The translations under genes and the position numbers were made by a program. Below are positions 1 through 7,489 of a DNA stretch of 9,875 bases, piece after piece. This DNA comes from an uncultured Marvinbryantia sp. (GTDB lineage Bacteria; Bacillota; Clostridia; Lachnospirales; Lachnospiraceae). The notes beneath the pieces are model-generated. The model saw only the letters and a program-made list of their open reading frames with translations. It searched no databases and was not told where the DNA came from. Location of the stretch: contig CANQJX010000048.1 in NCBI GenBank assembly GCA_947624335.1, positions 1 to 9,875 of the forward strand, in the 5' to 3' direction. Position 1 is the first letter of the stretch; each line of letters opens with the position of its first letter.

Positions 1-366
1 CCACGCGCCCGTACCCGGAAGCGGAATGCCCACAAACAGCGCCAGCCCCCAGAATTTGTAGGTTTCAATCTGATCTTTTTTGCTCATCGCCTTGTTTGCC
101 AGTTTCTCCACAATGGGGCGGAACAGTTTTCTCTGCTTCAGCCAGGTAAAAACCGGCGTGATGAAAAGCAGGATAAACGGCACGGGAATCAGATTCCCGA
201 TCACGCAGATCGCGATTGCGCGCCACACTTCAATCCCGAATACCGAAGCCGCGATCAGCCCGCCGCGAAGCTCCAGTATCGGGCACATGGAGATGAGAAA
301 TACCAACGCTTCTTTTGAAAGCACACCGCCGAACGTATCGACGATCAATTGCTGCAGCCCGTTCAT
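1..366 (-). CDS. Small multidrug-export family membrane protein (COG2426-like), N-terminal part, runs off the window
   Basis: This is the first 122 codons of a gene that continues past the left edge of the window. The product looks like the small multidrug export / COG2426 family (Pfam Sm_multidrug_ex), a group of poorly characterised integral membrane proteins whose transport role is mostly presumed. Visible features are a hydrophobic segment at about residues 20-30, the PILELRGG motif at 29-36, further hydrophobic stretches at about 37-57 and 58-75, a basic loop (KQRK, 77-80), and the conserved IPLPGTGAW stretch at 114-122 that usually opens the second half of the protein. The start ATG at 366-364 follows a GGAG ribosome binding site that abuts the hisC stop codon, 17 nt upstream. 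The gene is therefore probably the next member of the same transcript. Substrate and direction of transport cannot be read from the sequence. Confidence 0.8.
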   Translation of the reverse strand, partial: MNGLQQLIVDTFGGVLSKEALVFLISMCPILELRGGLIAASVFGIEVWRAIAICVIGNLIPVPFILLFITPVFTWLKQRKLFRPIVEKLANKAMSKKDQIETYKFWGLALFVGIPLPGTGAW

Positions 367-383
367 ATCAATAAAATCTCCTT

Positions 384-1439
384 TTATTTGTTCATATACC
401 GCTTAAAAAATCCGATCAGCGCATCCATCTGTTCATCCGTTCCGATCGTAATGCGCAAATAGCGGTCGATCCGCGGCTTTGCAAAATAGCGCACATAAAT
501 ATGCTGCTCCTTTAACGCTTCAAACAGATCCTTTGCCGCATAGTCCGGATGCGTCACAAACAGAAAATTTGCTTTTGAATCCGCAAACGAAAAGCCCAGA
601 GCGGCAAGCCGCTTCTTCGTGCGCTCGCGCGTAGCGATAATCTTTGCCGTCGTTTCCCTGAAATACGCCTCGTCCGCAAGCGCCGCCACGCCAAGCTCGA
701 TGCTTGGACGATTCATCGTATAAGAATTAAACGAATACTTGACATCGTTCAGGCAGCGGATCAGTTTTTCACTGCCAAAAGCATAGCCAATGCGAAGTCC
801 CGCCAGAGAACGCGATTTGGAAAATGTCTGTACAACCAGAAGATTGTCGTACTTCCGGATCAGTTCCAGCGCCGAGCGGGTTCCGAAATCAACATACGCC
901 TCGTCTACAATCACGACCACATCCCGGTTGCGGGCAACAATCTCTTCGATTTCATCAAGCGGAAGCTCCACGCCGGTAGGCGCGTTGGGGTTTGGAAAGA
1001 CAATTCCCCCGTTCGGCCTGCAATAGTCCTCTTTTACAATGCGAAGCTCCTCGTCCAGCGGCTGGCATTCGTAAGGAATCCGAAACAGTTCCGCCCAGAC
1101 GTCATAAAACGAATAGGTGATGTCCGGAAACAGCACCGGTTTGTCCGCGTTAAAGAATGTCAGGAACGCCATCGCCAGCACATCGTCGGAACCAACCCCC
1201 ACAAACACCTGCTCCCTTTTTACGCCGTAAGATTTCGCCAGCGCATTGGTCAGCGCGTCGGCGGCGGGCGGCGGATAAAGGCGCAGCCGCTCCGTCTTTG
1301 CCGTCTGCGCGCATGCCTGTACGCGTTTTGACGGCGGATAGGGATTCTCATTTGTATTTAATTTTATCATATCGGCAAAATCCGGCTGTTCTCCCGGCGT
1401 ATACGGGACAACTCTGCGGACGTTTTCTTCCCAGCCCAT
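384..1439 (-). CDS. hisC: Histidinol-phosphate aminotransferase
   Basis: A 351-residue class II-type PLP aminotransferase that in the histidine pathway converts imidazole acetol phosphate plus glutamate to histidinol phosphate in the cytoplasm. Family marks are the N-terminal LNTNENPYPPS stretch (27-37), GVGSDD (81-86), the HisC-typical NPNAPTG (150-156), VDEAY (178-182), the Schiff-base lysine K208 in TFSKS, and R216 in the LAGLR motif. Length is normal for HisC. The start ATG is preceded by AAAGGAG at a good distance, 18 nt after the stop of the upstream aminotransferase. No other his genes are present. Orphan hisC products in Bacillota can also transaminate aromatic 2-oxo acids (B. subtilis HisC is bifunctional), so an additional role in tyrosine and phenylalanine synthesis is possible but is inference. 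Confidence 0.93.
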   Translation of the reverse strand: MGWEENVRRVVPYTPGEQPDFADMIKLNTNENPYPPSKRVQACAQTAKTERLRLYPPPAADALTNALAKSYGVKREQVFVGVGSDDVLAMAFLTFFNADKPVLFPDITYSFYDVWAELFRIPYECQPLDEELRIVKEDYCRPNGGIVFPNPNAPTGVELPLDEIEEIVARNRDVVVIVDEAYVDFGTRSALELIRKYDNLLVVQTFSKSRSLAGLRIGYAFGSEKLIRCLNDVKYSFNSYTMNRPSIELGVAALADEAYFRETTAKIIATRERTKKRLAALGFSFADSKANFLFVTHPDYAAKDLFEALKEQHIYVRYFAKPRIDRYLRITIGTDEQMDALIGFFKRYMNK

Positions 1440-1457
1440 AAAGCAACTCCTTTTCGC

Positions 1458-2648
1458 TTAAATCTGTCCGCATTCTTTCGCCAGCCGCGCGAACTCCGGC
1501 AGGGAGCGCACAATTGTTTCGTAAGAAATGCAGTAAGCAAGCCGCACATAACCCGGACAGGCAAAAGACGATCCCGGCACCAGCAGAAGATGATACTTTT
1601 TCGCCAGTTCGCAGAACGCTTTTTCATCCTCCAGCGGCGATTTTACAAACAGATAGAAAGCGCCCTGCGGCCGGATGCAGGAAAAGCCGCATTGCTTCAG
1701 TCCCTCGTAGAGCGTCCGGCGGTTGCGGTCGTAATAGGCGACGTCTGCTTTTGCGTCCAAACATCTTGCGATCACGCGCTGAAAAAGAGACGGCGCGTTC
1801 ACATACCCCAGAATGCGGTTCGCCACATTCGCCGCGTTGATGATGGCGGCGCTGTCGTCCGCTTCGTCCGGAATGACCAGATACCCGATGCGCTCGCCCG
1901 GCAGCGACAGGGATTTGCTGTAGGAATAACCCACAATCGTATTTTTATAATATTTGGTAAGATAGGGCACCTCCACCCCGTCATACGCCAGTTCGCGGTA
2001 CGGTTCGTCCGATACCAGATAGATGCTGCTTCCAAATTCTTCCTGTTTTCGATTTAAAATCTCTGCAAGCGCGAGGATGGTCTGCTCGGAATAAACTACG
2101 CCGGTCGGGTTATTCGGGGAATTGACGATCACCGCTTTTGTATTCGGGCCAAGAAGTGTTTCAAACGCTTTCAGGTTCGGCTGAAACGTTTCGGTATCCG
2201 CCGGCACCTCTTTGAGCACGCCGTCGTAGTTTGACACATACGCGCGGTACTCGCCAAAATATGGTGCAAAAACAAGCACTTCTTCGCCGGGGTTTAAAAG
2301 CGTCTTAAAAATAACGTTTAAACCGCCTGCGGCCCCCACTGTCATCAGGATATTTTCTCCGGTAAAGTTTGTCGCAAAGCGGCTGTTTAAAGACGCCGCA
2401 ACGGCTTCGCGCACATCCTCGTATCCCGAATTGCTCATATAGCCGTGTACCATCAGCGGATCTTCCTCGCGGATGATCGCTTCGATCGCCTCTTTTACCT
2501 GCGCCGGCGCGGGCACGTTGGGATTCCCCAGGCTGAAATCATAAACATTCTTTTCTCCGTACTGCGCCGCCATCTTTTTTCCTTCTTCAAACATGGCTCG
2601 GATTGCCGAGCTGTTTTTTGTCATTTCCGTCATTTTCCGGGAAATCAT
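1458..2648 (-). CDS. Pyridoxal-phosphate-dependent class I aminotransferase (aspartate aminotransferase-like)
   Basis: A 396-residue fold-type I aminotransferase. Visible motifs are FSLGNPNVP (38-46), GAAGGL in the cofactor phosphate-binding region (105-110), NSPNNPTG (176-183), SDEPY (213-217), the PLP lysine K245 in YSYSKSLSLPGERIGY, the arginine R253 of the same motif, and a C-terminal GSSFACPGYVRLAY region with the substrate-carboxylate arginine. It belongs to the broad aspartate / alanine / aromatic aminotransferase group, and the amino donor cannot be fixed from motifs. The start is set by an excellent AGGAGG six bases upstream of the ATG. That start lies inside the 3' end of the ABC exporter gene, giving a 62-nt overlap in another frame. 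The hisC gene follows after 18 nt, so two aminotransferases are cotranscribed. Confidence 0.9.
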   Translation of the reverse strand: MISRKMTEMTKNSSAIRAMFEEGKKMAAQYGEKNVYDFSLGNPNVPAPAQVKEAIEAIIREEDPLMVHGYMSNSGYEDVREAVAASLNSRFATNFTGENILMTVGAAGGLNVIFKTLLNPGEEVLVFAPYFGEYRAYVSNYDGVLKEVPADTETFQPNLKAFETLLGPNTKAVIVNSPNNPTGVVYSEQTILALAEILNRKQEEFGSSIYLVSDEPYRELAYDGVEVPYLTKYYKNTIVGYSYSKSLSLPGERIGYLVIPDEADDSAAIINAANVANRILGYVNAPSLFQRVIARCLDAKADVAYYDRNRRTLYEGLKQCGFSCIRPQGAFYLFVKSPLEDEKAFCELAKKYHLLLVPGSSFACPGYVRLAYCISYETIVRSLPEFARLAKECGQI

Positions 2649-4389
2649 GGTTCTCCTCCTCTGCGATGCGGTAGAGCCTGCTGTAAGCTCCGCCTTTTTT
2701 TAATAATTCTTCATGGGTTCCCTGTTCTTCGATCCCTTTTTCTGTCATAACCAGAATCTTGCCTGCATTGCGGATCGTCGTCAAGCGGTGGGCGATCACA
2801 AACGTCGTCCTCCCCTTTGCCAGTTCTTCCAGTGAATTCTGTATCATTTGTTCGCTTTCATTATCAAGCGCGGATGTCGCCTCGTCAAAAATCAGGATAG
2901 GCGGATTTTTCAGAAAGACGCGCGCAATTGACAGGCGCTGTTTCTGCCCTCCCGAAAGTTTTACGCCGCGCTGGCCGATATCGGTGTGGTAGCCGTCCGG
3001 CAGTCCCATAATAAACGTGTGCGCGTTTGCAAGTTTCGCCGCCGCCACCACTTCCTCATCCGTCGCGTCCGGTCTGCCGTAGCGGATATTTTCCATGACA
3101 TTTTCCGCAAAAAGATACACGTCCTGCTGCACAATGCCGATATGGTCGCGCAGGCTTTTCAGGCGAATGCGGCGGATATCCGTCCCGTCCAGCAGAATAC
3201 GCCCCGATTCCACATCGTAAAAGCGCGGGATCAGGCTGCACAGCGTCGTCTTTCCCCCTCCGGAGCTTCCCGCAATGGCAATATATTCTCCCGCGTTGAC
3301 GCGCAGGCTGATATGGCTGAGCACGCTTTCCAGATTTTCTTCGTAGCGGAAAGATACGTCTTCAAAAACAATCTCGCCCTTTACATCCGTAAGTTCTATT
3401 GCATCGGGCGCGTCCACGATATCCGGCTCCACCGCCAGAATTTCCAGAAAACGTTCGTAGCCGGTATAGCCGTTCTGAAACTGTTCGGTAAAATTCACCA
3501 GTTTTTTGATCGGTTCCGTGCAGTTGTTCACATACAAAAGAAAGGTAATCAGATCGGTTGCGGTTAAATTCCCGCGCGCGATCATCAGCGCGCCCGCCGC
3601 CGCAACGGCAACCGTCACCAGAGTGGTCAGCGCGCCCAGTCCGGAATTGTACGCGCCCATATAGCGGTAGCTGACGCGCTTGCTGTCCACAAAGCGCTGA
3701 TTGCCTCTGCCAAACTTTCGCATTTCCACATCCTCATTGGCAAAGGATTTTACCACGCGGATGCCGGAGAGGCTATCTTCGATCTGGCTGTTGATATCCG
3801 CGATGCGCGCGCGGTTTTCTTTAAACGCGCGCTTCATTTTGCGGTTCAGCGCAAACGCGTAGGCAAGGATTACCGGCACAAACGCGAACATCACCAGCGC
3901 GAGCGCCGGATCGATTGTCAGAAGGATCACAAACGACCCGATAAATTTCATCAGGGAGATCAGCAGATCCTCCGGCCCATGGTGCAAAAGCTCGCTGATA
4001 TCAAACAGATCGCTTGTAATGCGCGATAAGAGCTGCCCTACCTTCTGATTATCATAAAAGGTAAACGAAAGCTTCTGGTAGTGCCCGAAAATTTCGCCGC
4101 GCATATCGCGTTCGATCATCGCGCCCATCACATGCCCGTAATAGCCGATGTAAAAATTACAGAAACATTCCAGAAGAACCAGCGCCAGCATCAGCGCTGC
4201 CAGCTTTCCGACTGTCTGCGCCACTTCGCCGGCCGGCAGGAAAATCACCGTCCCGGTAATATAACGCACGATCAGCGGGATAACAAGCGTAACGCCGGCT
4301 CCCAGGACCGCAAAGAACAGATCCGACAGAAACAGGCGCAGATACGGCTTATAGTAACCAAATAGTTTTCGCCATTTATGCTGTATCAT
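2587..4389 (-). CDS. ABC exporter, fused transmembrane and ATPase domains (lipid/multidrug exporter type)
   Basis: A 600-residue half-transporter of the MsbA/BmrA-like exporter class, expected to dimerise in the cytoplasmic membrane and pump a hydrophobic substrate outward using ATP. The N-terminal transmembrane domain has hydrophobic segments at about residues 19-44, 63-85, 143-159, 163-181 and 252-271, plus a shorter one near 280-288. The ATPase domain has Walker A GSSGGGKTT (374-382, K380), Q-loop VQQDV (420-424), signature LSGGQ (478-482), Walker B ILIFDE (498-503, catalytic E503) and H-loop H534. All catalytic residues are canonical, which fits a homodimer, and no partner half-transporter is adjacent. 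The start chosen is the ATG one base after the glmM stop. An in-frame ATG at 4425 would add 12 residues unlike family N-termini and overlap glmM. Both starts have weak ribosome binding sites, so coupling to glmM translation is likely. The C-terminal 20 or so residues, polar and overlapping the next gene, look like an extension. Substrate unknown. Confidence 0.92.
   Translation of the reverse strand: MIQHKWRKLFGYYKPYLRLFLSDLFFAVLGAGVTLVIPLIVRYITGTVIFLPAGEVAQTVGKLAALMLALVLLECFCNFYIGYYGHVMGAMIERDMRGEIFGHYQKLSFTFYDNQKVGQLLSRITSDLFDISELLHHGPEDLLISLMKFIGSFVILLTIDPALALVMFAFVPVILAYAFALNRKMKRAFKENRARIADINSQIEDSLSGIRVVKSFANEDVEMRKFGRGNQRFVDSKRVSYRYMGAYNSGLGALTTLVTVAVAAAGALMIARGNLTATDLITFLLYVNNCTEPIKKLVNFTEQFQNGYTGYERFLEILAVEPDIVDAPDAIELTDVKGEIVFEDVSFRYEENLESVLSHISLRVNAGEYIAIAGSSGGGKTTLCSLIPRFYDVESGRILLDGTDIRRIRLKSLRDHIGIVQQDVYLFAENVMENIRYGRPDATDEEVVAAAKLANAHTFIMGLPDGYHTDIGQRGVKLSGGQKQRLSIARVFLKNPPILIFDEATSALDNESEQMIQNSLEELAKGRTTFVIAHRLTTIRNAGKILVMTEKGIEEQGTHEELLKKGGAYSRLYRIAEEENHDFPENDGNDKKQLGNPSHV
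2655..2660 (-). promoter_or_regulatory. Ribosome binding site inside the ABC exporter gene
   Basis: A perfect AGGAGG lies six bases before the ATG at 2648 of the downstream aminotransferase. The same bases lie in ABC exporter codons that encode glutamates of the AEEEN stretch. This site decides the aminotransferase start and supports the long gene overlap being real rather than a start-site error. Confidence 0.8.
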
Positions 4390-4390
4390 A

Positions 4391-5671
4391 TTACTCCACG
4401 ACCAGACCCTGCCTGGTAAGCACATCGATCACCTGATTTACATATTTCTCACACAGCGGCTGTTCCGCCGCCTCCACCATCACCCGTATAACCGGTTCCG
4501 TACCGCTTTCGCGTACCAGTATTCTGCCCTCGTCGCCCAGGGCGGCTTCAATGGCGCGGATAGTCTCCACAACCGCGCTGTTTTCCCGCGCTTCCTGCTT
4601 ATCCGCCACGCGCACGTTTTTCAAAAGCTGCGGATAAATTTTTACTTCGTTTGTCAGAGCCGCAAGCGTCATCTTCTTTTCGGTCAGCACTTCCATAATC
4701 ATCAGCGACGTCAAAATGCCGTCTTCGCACATATTCTCATAGACGTATTTATCGCCGACCGCCGTTTTTTCATAATGGATCCCGATGCGGTCGAACGCTT
4801 TGTAAAGTCCCAGATTGGACATTACCGTCGTCACAACCGTATCATTTTTCAGTTTGCCGTTCTCTTTCAGATATTTGCCGCACACATAGAGGATCAGGTC
4901 CCCGTCTGCAATGCGGCCGTTCTCGTCCACAGCGATGCAGCGGTCCGCATCCCCGTCGAACGCAAAGCCGACGTCCAGTTTTTTCTCACGCACCAGCTCC
5001 TGCAGCGCGCCGATATGGGTGGAACCGCATTCACGGTTGATATTGGTGCCGTCCGGTTCGTTGTGGATCACATACGTTTTCGCGCCCAGCGCGTCGAATA
5101 CGCTCTTCGCAATGGAAAATGCGCTTCCGTTCGCGCAGTCCAGCCCGATGCGGTATTTTTTAAACGAACGCGTCGCCAGCGAGATCAGATACCCGATATA
5201 ACGGTTCCTGCCCGCCACATAATCGACCGTGCGCCCGATGTTTTCCCGCACCGCCAGCGGAATTTCCTCCATCTCTCCGTCAATGTACTTTTCTATCATG
5301 TCCTCCACGCCGGCGTCCATTTTATGCCCGCTGCGGTTGATCAGTTTAATCCCGTTGTCGAAAAACGGATTGTGGCTGGCGGAAATCATGATTCCGCAGT
5401 CAAATTCTTCTGTGCGCACCACATAAGACACACTCGGCGTCGTCGTTACATGCAGAAGATAGGCGTCCGCTCCGGATGCAGTCAGCCCCGCCACCAGGGA
5501 GTATTCAAACATATAGCTGCTTCTTCTGGTATCTTTGCCGATCACAATATTGGCTTTATGCTCCCTGCCGAAATACCAGCCCAGAAATCTTCCCGCCTTA
5601 TACGCGTGTTCTACCGTCAGCTTTACGTTCGCCTCTCCGCGGAACCCGTCCGTACCGAAATACTTACCCAT
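4391..5671 (-). CDS. glmM: Phosphoglucosamine mutase lacking the sugar-binding loop segment
   Basis: GlmM interconverts glucosamine-6-phosphate and glucosamine-1-phosphate on the way to UDP-GlcNAc for peptidoglycan. This 426-residue protein has the family opening KYFGTDGFRG, the phosphoserine loop ISASHNP with S99, the metal-binding loop DGDADR (239-244), and the phosphate-binding RESGTEP (387-393). Between VGDKYVYENM (305-314) and ILTSLMIMEVL (319-329) only CEDG is present. Known GlmM proteins have about 22 more residues here, including the GEQSGH loop of domain 3 that contacts the sugar. Adding 22 to 426 gives 448, the normal GlmM length, so the loss looks like a clean in-frame deletion, possibly between two copies of a GACGGC-like hexamer. 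Everything else reads as an intact gene. The ribosome binding site AAGGAG sits about eight bases before the ATG. The gene follows an efp hairpin and is almost contiguous with the ABC exporter. Activity of this product is doubtful if the sequence is correct. Confidence 0.9.
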   Translation of the reverse strand: MGKYFGTDGFRGEANVKLTVEHAYKAGRFLGWYFGREHKANIVIGKDTRRSSYMFEYSLVAGLTASGADAYLLHVTTTPSVSYVVRTEEFDCGIMISASHNPFFDNGIKLINRSGHKMDAGVEDMIEKYIDGEMEEIPLAVRENIGRTVDYVAGRNRYIGYLISLATRSFKKYRIGLDCANGSAFSIAKSVFDALGAKTYVIHNEPDGTNINRECGSTHIGALQELVREKKLDVGFAFDGDADRCIAVDENGRIADGDLILYVCGKYLKENGKLKNDTVVTTVMSNLGLYKAFDRIGIHYEKTAVGDKYVYENMCEDGILTSLMIMEVLTEKKMTLAALTNEVKIYPQLLKNVRVADKQEARENSAVVETIRAIEAALGDEGRILVRESGTEPVIRVMVEAAEQPLCEKYVNQVIDVLTRQGLVVE

Positions 5672-5689
5672 ATGTCATTCTCCTTCTTT

Positions 5690-5722
5690 AAAATATCAAA
5701 GGGCGTCACGATGCGACGCCCT
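5690..5722 (-). terminator. Hairpin after efp, probable (leaky) intrinsic terminator
   Basis: An 8-bp perfect inverted repeat, AGGGCGTC / GACGCCCT (arms at 5715-5722 and 5700-5707 on the window), begins 17 nt beyond the efp stop. On the minus strand it is followed by TTTGATATTTT. The stem is GC-rich, but the T-run is interrupted, so partial termination or mRNA 3'-end protection between efp and glmM is more likely than a full stop. I see no convincing promoter between the hairpin and glmM. Confidence 0.6.
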
Positions 5723-5738
5723 CACCATGCCATACTTA

Positions 5739-6296
5739 TTATACTCTGGACAGATATTCCCCGGTACGCGTATCGATCTTAATTCTATCGCCCTGGTTGA
5801 CAAATAACGGTACATATACGGTTGCCCCTGTCTCTACTACCGCGGGCTTGGTAGCGCCCTGCGCGGTATCGCCCTTAAAGCCCGGCTCGGTATCGGTAAT
5901 CTCCAGTTCCACAAACAGCGGCGCTTCTACCGCAAACACATTGCCGTTGTAGGAACAAACCTTTACCATTTCATTTTCTTTTACAAACTTTAAAGCGTCT
6001 CCGATATCGTTCTGGCTTAAGGCAATCTGGTCGTAGGATTCCACGTTCATAAAATGGAACAGATCGCCGTCGGAATACAGATACTGCATATCCACGCGCT
6101 CGATGCGTGCCTGTGGAAATTTCTCCGTCGGGCGGAAGGTTTTCTCCACCACGCCCCCGTTGATGATATTTTTTAATTTGGTTCTGACGAACGCCGCGCC
6201 TTTTCCCGGTTTTACATGCTGAAATTCCAAAATCTGATACACGTTTCCCTCGATTTCCAATGTAATGCCGTTTCTAAAATCTCCTGCTGAAATCAT
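5739..6296 (-). CDS. efp: Elongation factor P
   Basis: EF-P binds the ribosome between the P and E sites and relieves stalling on consecutive prolines. At 185 residues the protein has the normal three-domain length. Domain 1 opens with [10 protein letters not shown] and carries the tip loop VKPGKGAAF, with K32 at the position that is post-translationally modified in many bacteria. The middle and C-terminal OB-like domains include the conserved [17 protein letters not shown] stretch and the ending [20 protein letters not shown]. The start has AAGGAGG at 6306-6312, about nine bases upstream. No lysine-modification gene (epmA/epmB-like or B. subtilis ymfI-like) is in the window, so the modification state is unknown. 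It has its own promoter and a downstream hairpin, so expression can differ from its neighbours. Confidence 0.97.
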   Translation of the reverse strand: MISAGDFRNGITLEIEGNVYQILEFQHVKPGKGAAFVRTKLKNIINGGVVEKTFRPTEKFPQARIERVDMQYLYSDGDLFHFMNVESYDQIALSQNDIGDALKFVKENEMVKVCSYNGNVFAVEAPLFVELEITDTEPGFKGDTAQGATKPAVVETGATVYVPLFVNQGDRIKIDTRTGEYLSRV

Positions 6297-6355
6297 GCAA
6301 ATTTTCCTCCTTCGATTAACAGGTCTGGGAGTGTTCTCTTCCCACAGTTAAAACT

Positions 6356-6384
6356 ATTGTATAATAAATTATATCTTATTTCAA
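6356..6384 (-). promoter_or_regulatory. Sigma-A type promoter of efp
   Basis: On the minus strand a -35 box TTGAAA (6384-6379) is separated by exactly 17 bases from a -10 box TACAAT (6361-6356), in AT-rich DNA between the peptidase gene and efp. Transcription would start near 6349, leaving a leader of about 50 nt before the efp ATG. A TATAAT (6373-6368) in the spacer has no good -35 partner. The call rests on consensus match and position only. Confidence 0.65.
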
Positions 6385-6418
6385 GAATTTCTTTCCAAAA
6401 AGTCCCGTTTTGTTGCCC

Positions 6419-7489
6419 CTAATCCAATTCCATCAGCTTTTTTTCCGAATGCGTCAGGTTGCGGTATCCGTCTTCGGTTACGGCCACCATATCCTCGATC
6501 CGCACGCCGCCGAATCCGGGCAGATAGATCCCCGGCTCTACGGTCTGGACCATGTTGGGCTGCAGCACCGTATCGCAGAGGCGGGAAAGCCTTGGCTCTT
6601 CATGGATATACAGGCCTACGCCGTGTCCCAGCCCGTGTCCGAAGAAGCTGCCGTAACCCGCACTGCTGATCCGGTCGCGCGCCGCTTTGTCGACGTCGCA
6701 GCAGCGCACGCCGCTCTTTATTTTGTCCAGCGCGGCAAGCTGCGCTTCCAGGACCACGTTGTACACCTCTTTTTGTTTTGCGCTTGCCTTTCCCAAAACA
6801 ACCGTGCGCGTCATATCCGAGCAGTAGCCGCCGCAGACGCAGCCGAAATCCATCGTTACGAAATCTCCCGCTTCCATTTTTTTCCCGGAGGGCATGGCAT
6901 GCGGCATCGCGGAGTTTGCGCCAGACGCTACGATCGTCTCAAAGCTCAGGTTTTCGGCGCCGTTGGTTTTCATAAAATATTCCAGCTCCGCCGCCGCCTC
7001 AAGTTCCGTCATACCCGGCTTCAGCACGTCCAGCATATGCGAAAAGGCGCGGTCTCCGATTGCCTCCGCGTCCGCAAGGCGTTCCAGTTCCTCCGGCGTT
7101 TTTACGCACCGCAAAAGATCCAGGCGTTCCCCCAGCGGTACGGTCAGGCGGCCGCGGCATGCCGTCTGCAGTTTCCGATAAGTCTGCACCAGCATATGGG
7201 CGTCCTCATAAGCGGCTTTTTTTACCCCGTCTTCTTCCATCAGGCGGTCTAAAATCTGCCCGTACGTTTCTCCCGGCGCAAGCTCTGTGATCTCAAAATC
7301 CGGCGCTTCCTCCCGCGCCATCGTAGTATAACGCGCGTCCGTCATCAGGACGCGCCGTTTCCCGGACAGATAAAGATAGCCGGTCGCTCCGCGAAAGCCG
7401 CTCAGATAGCGCATATTGTATCCGCCCGATACCACAAGGGCGTCCGCTTCTTCCTCCCGCATCACGTCATATGCCTTTTCATAAAACAT
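6419..7489 (-). CDS. Xaa-Pro aminopeptidase / dipeptidase (M24B metallopeptidase)
   Basis: A 356-residue cytoplasmic metallopeptidase of the pita-bread fold that removes N-terminal residues preceding proline. An N-terminal creatinase-like domain (about 1-125) precedes the catalytic domain. All five dinuclear metal ligands are visible: D214 (TMDFG), D225 (SDMTRT), H289 (GHGLGHGVG), E318 (TVEPGIY) and E332 (VRIEDM). Substrate-site histidines H197 (MPHAMPSG) and H296 (YIHEEP) are also present. The length fits the short PepP/YqhT/PepQ-like proteins of Bacillota, and motifs alone do not settle aminopeptidase versus prolidase. The ATG overlaps the end of aroK by 11 nt and has AAAGGAGA nine bases upstream. 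The efp gene follows, as in B. subtilis, where yqhT precedes efp. The pairing makes sense because both handle proline-rich products, although that functional link is inference. Confidence 0.92.
   Translation of the reverse strand: MFYEKAYDVMREEEADALVVSGGYNMRYLSGFRGATGYLYLSGKRRVLMTDARYTTMAREEAPDFEITELAPGETYGQILDRLMEEDGVKKAAYEDAHMLVQTYRKLQTACRGRLTVPLGERLDLLRCVKTPEELERLADAEAIGDRAFSHMLDVLKPGMTELEAAAELEYFMKTNGAENLSFETIVASGANSAMPHAMPSGKKMEAGDFVTMDFGCVCGGYCSDMTRTVVLGKASAKQKEVYNVVLEAQLAALDKIKSGVRCCDVDKAARDRISSAGYGSFFGHGLGHGVGLYIHEEPRLSRLCDTVLQPNMVQTVEPGIYLPGFGGVRIEDMVAVTEDGYRNLTHSEKKLMELD

Noticed and set aside
4390..4425. Earlier ATG at 4425 as the ABC exporter start
   Set aside because: It would add 12 residues (MCLPGRVWSWSN) that do not resemble exporter N-termini, it overlaps glmM by 35 nt, and it has no better ribosome binding site than the ATG at 4389.
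4775..5782. A 335-codon open frame on the plus strand opposite glmM
   Set aside because: It mirrors a well-identified gene, its translation has no recognisable family, it has no plausible ribosome binding site, and it depends on the codon bias of the minus-strand gene keeping stops out of the antisense frame.
6325..6346. Small inverted repeat (TGGGA/TCCCA) in the efp leader as a regulatory hairpin
   Set aside because: The stem is only five base pairs with a loop of about nine and no match to a known riboswitch or leader element, so it is within chance expectation.
6385..6418. Possible terminator for the peptidase gene in the gap before efp
   Set aside because: A T-run (CTTTTT) is present after the stop codon, but I find no stem of useful length in front of it.
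6410..7252. A 280-codon open frame on the plus strand opposite the M24B peptidase gene
   Set aside because: The minus-strand peptidase has all five metal ligands. The plus-strand translation has no domain-like features and begins in the efp promoter region without a ribosome binding site.
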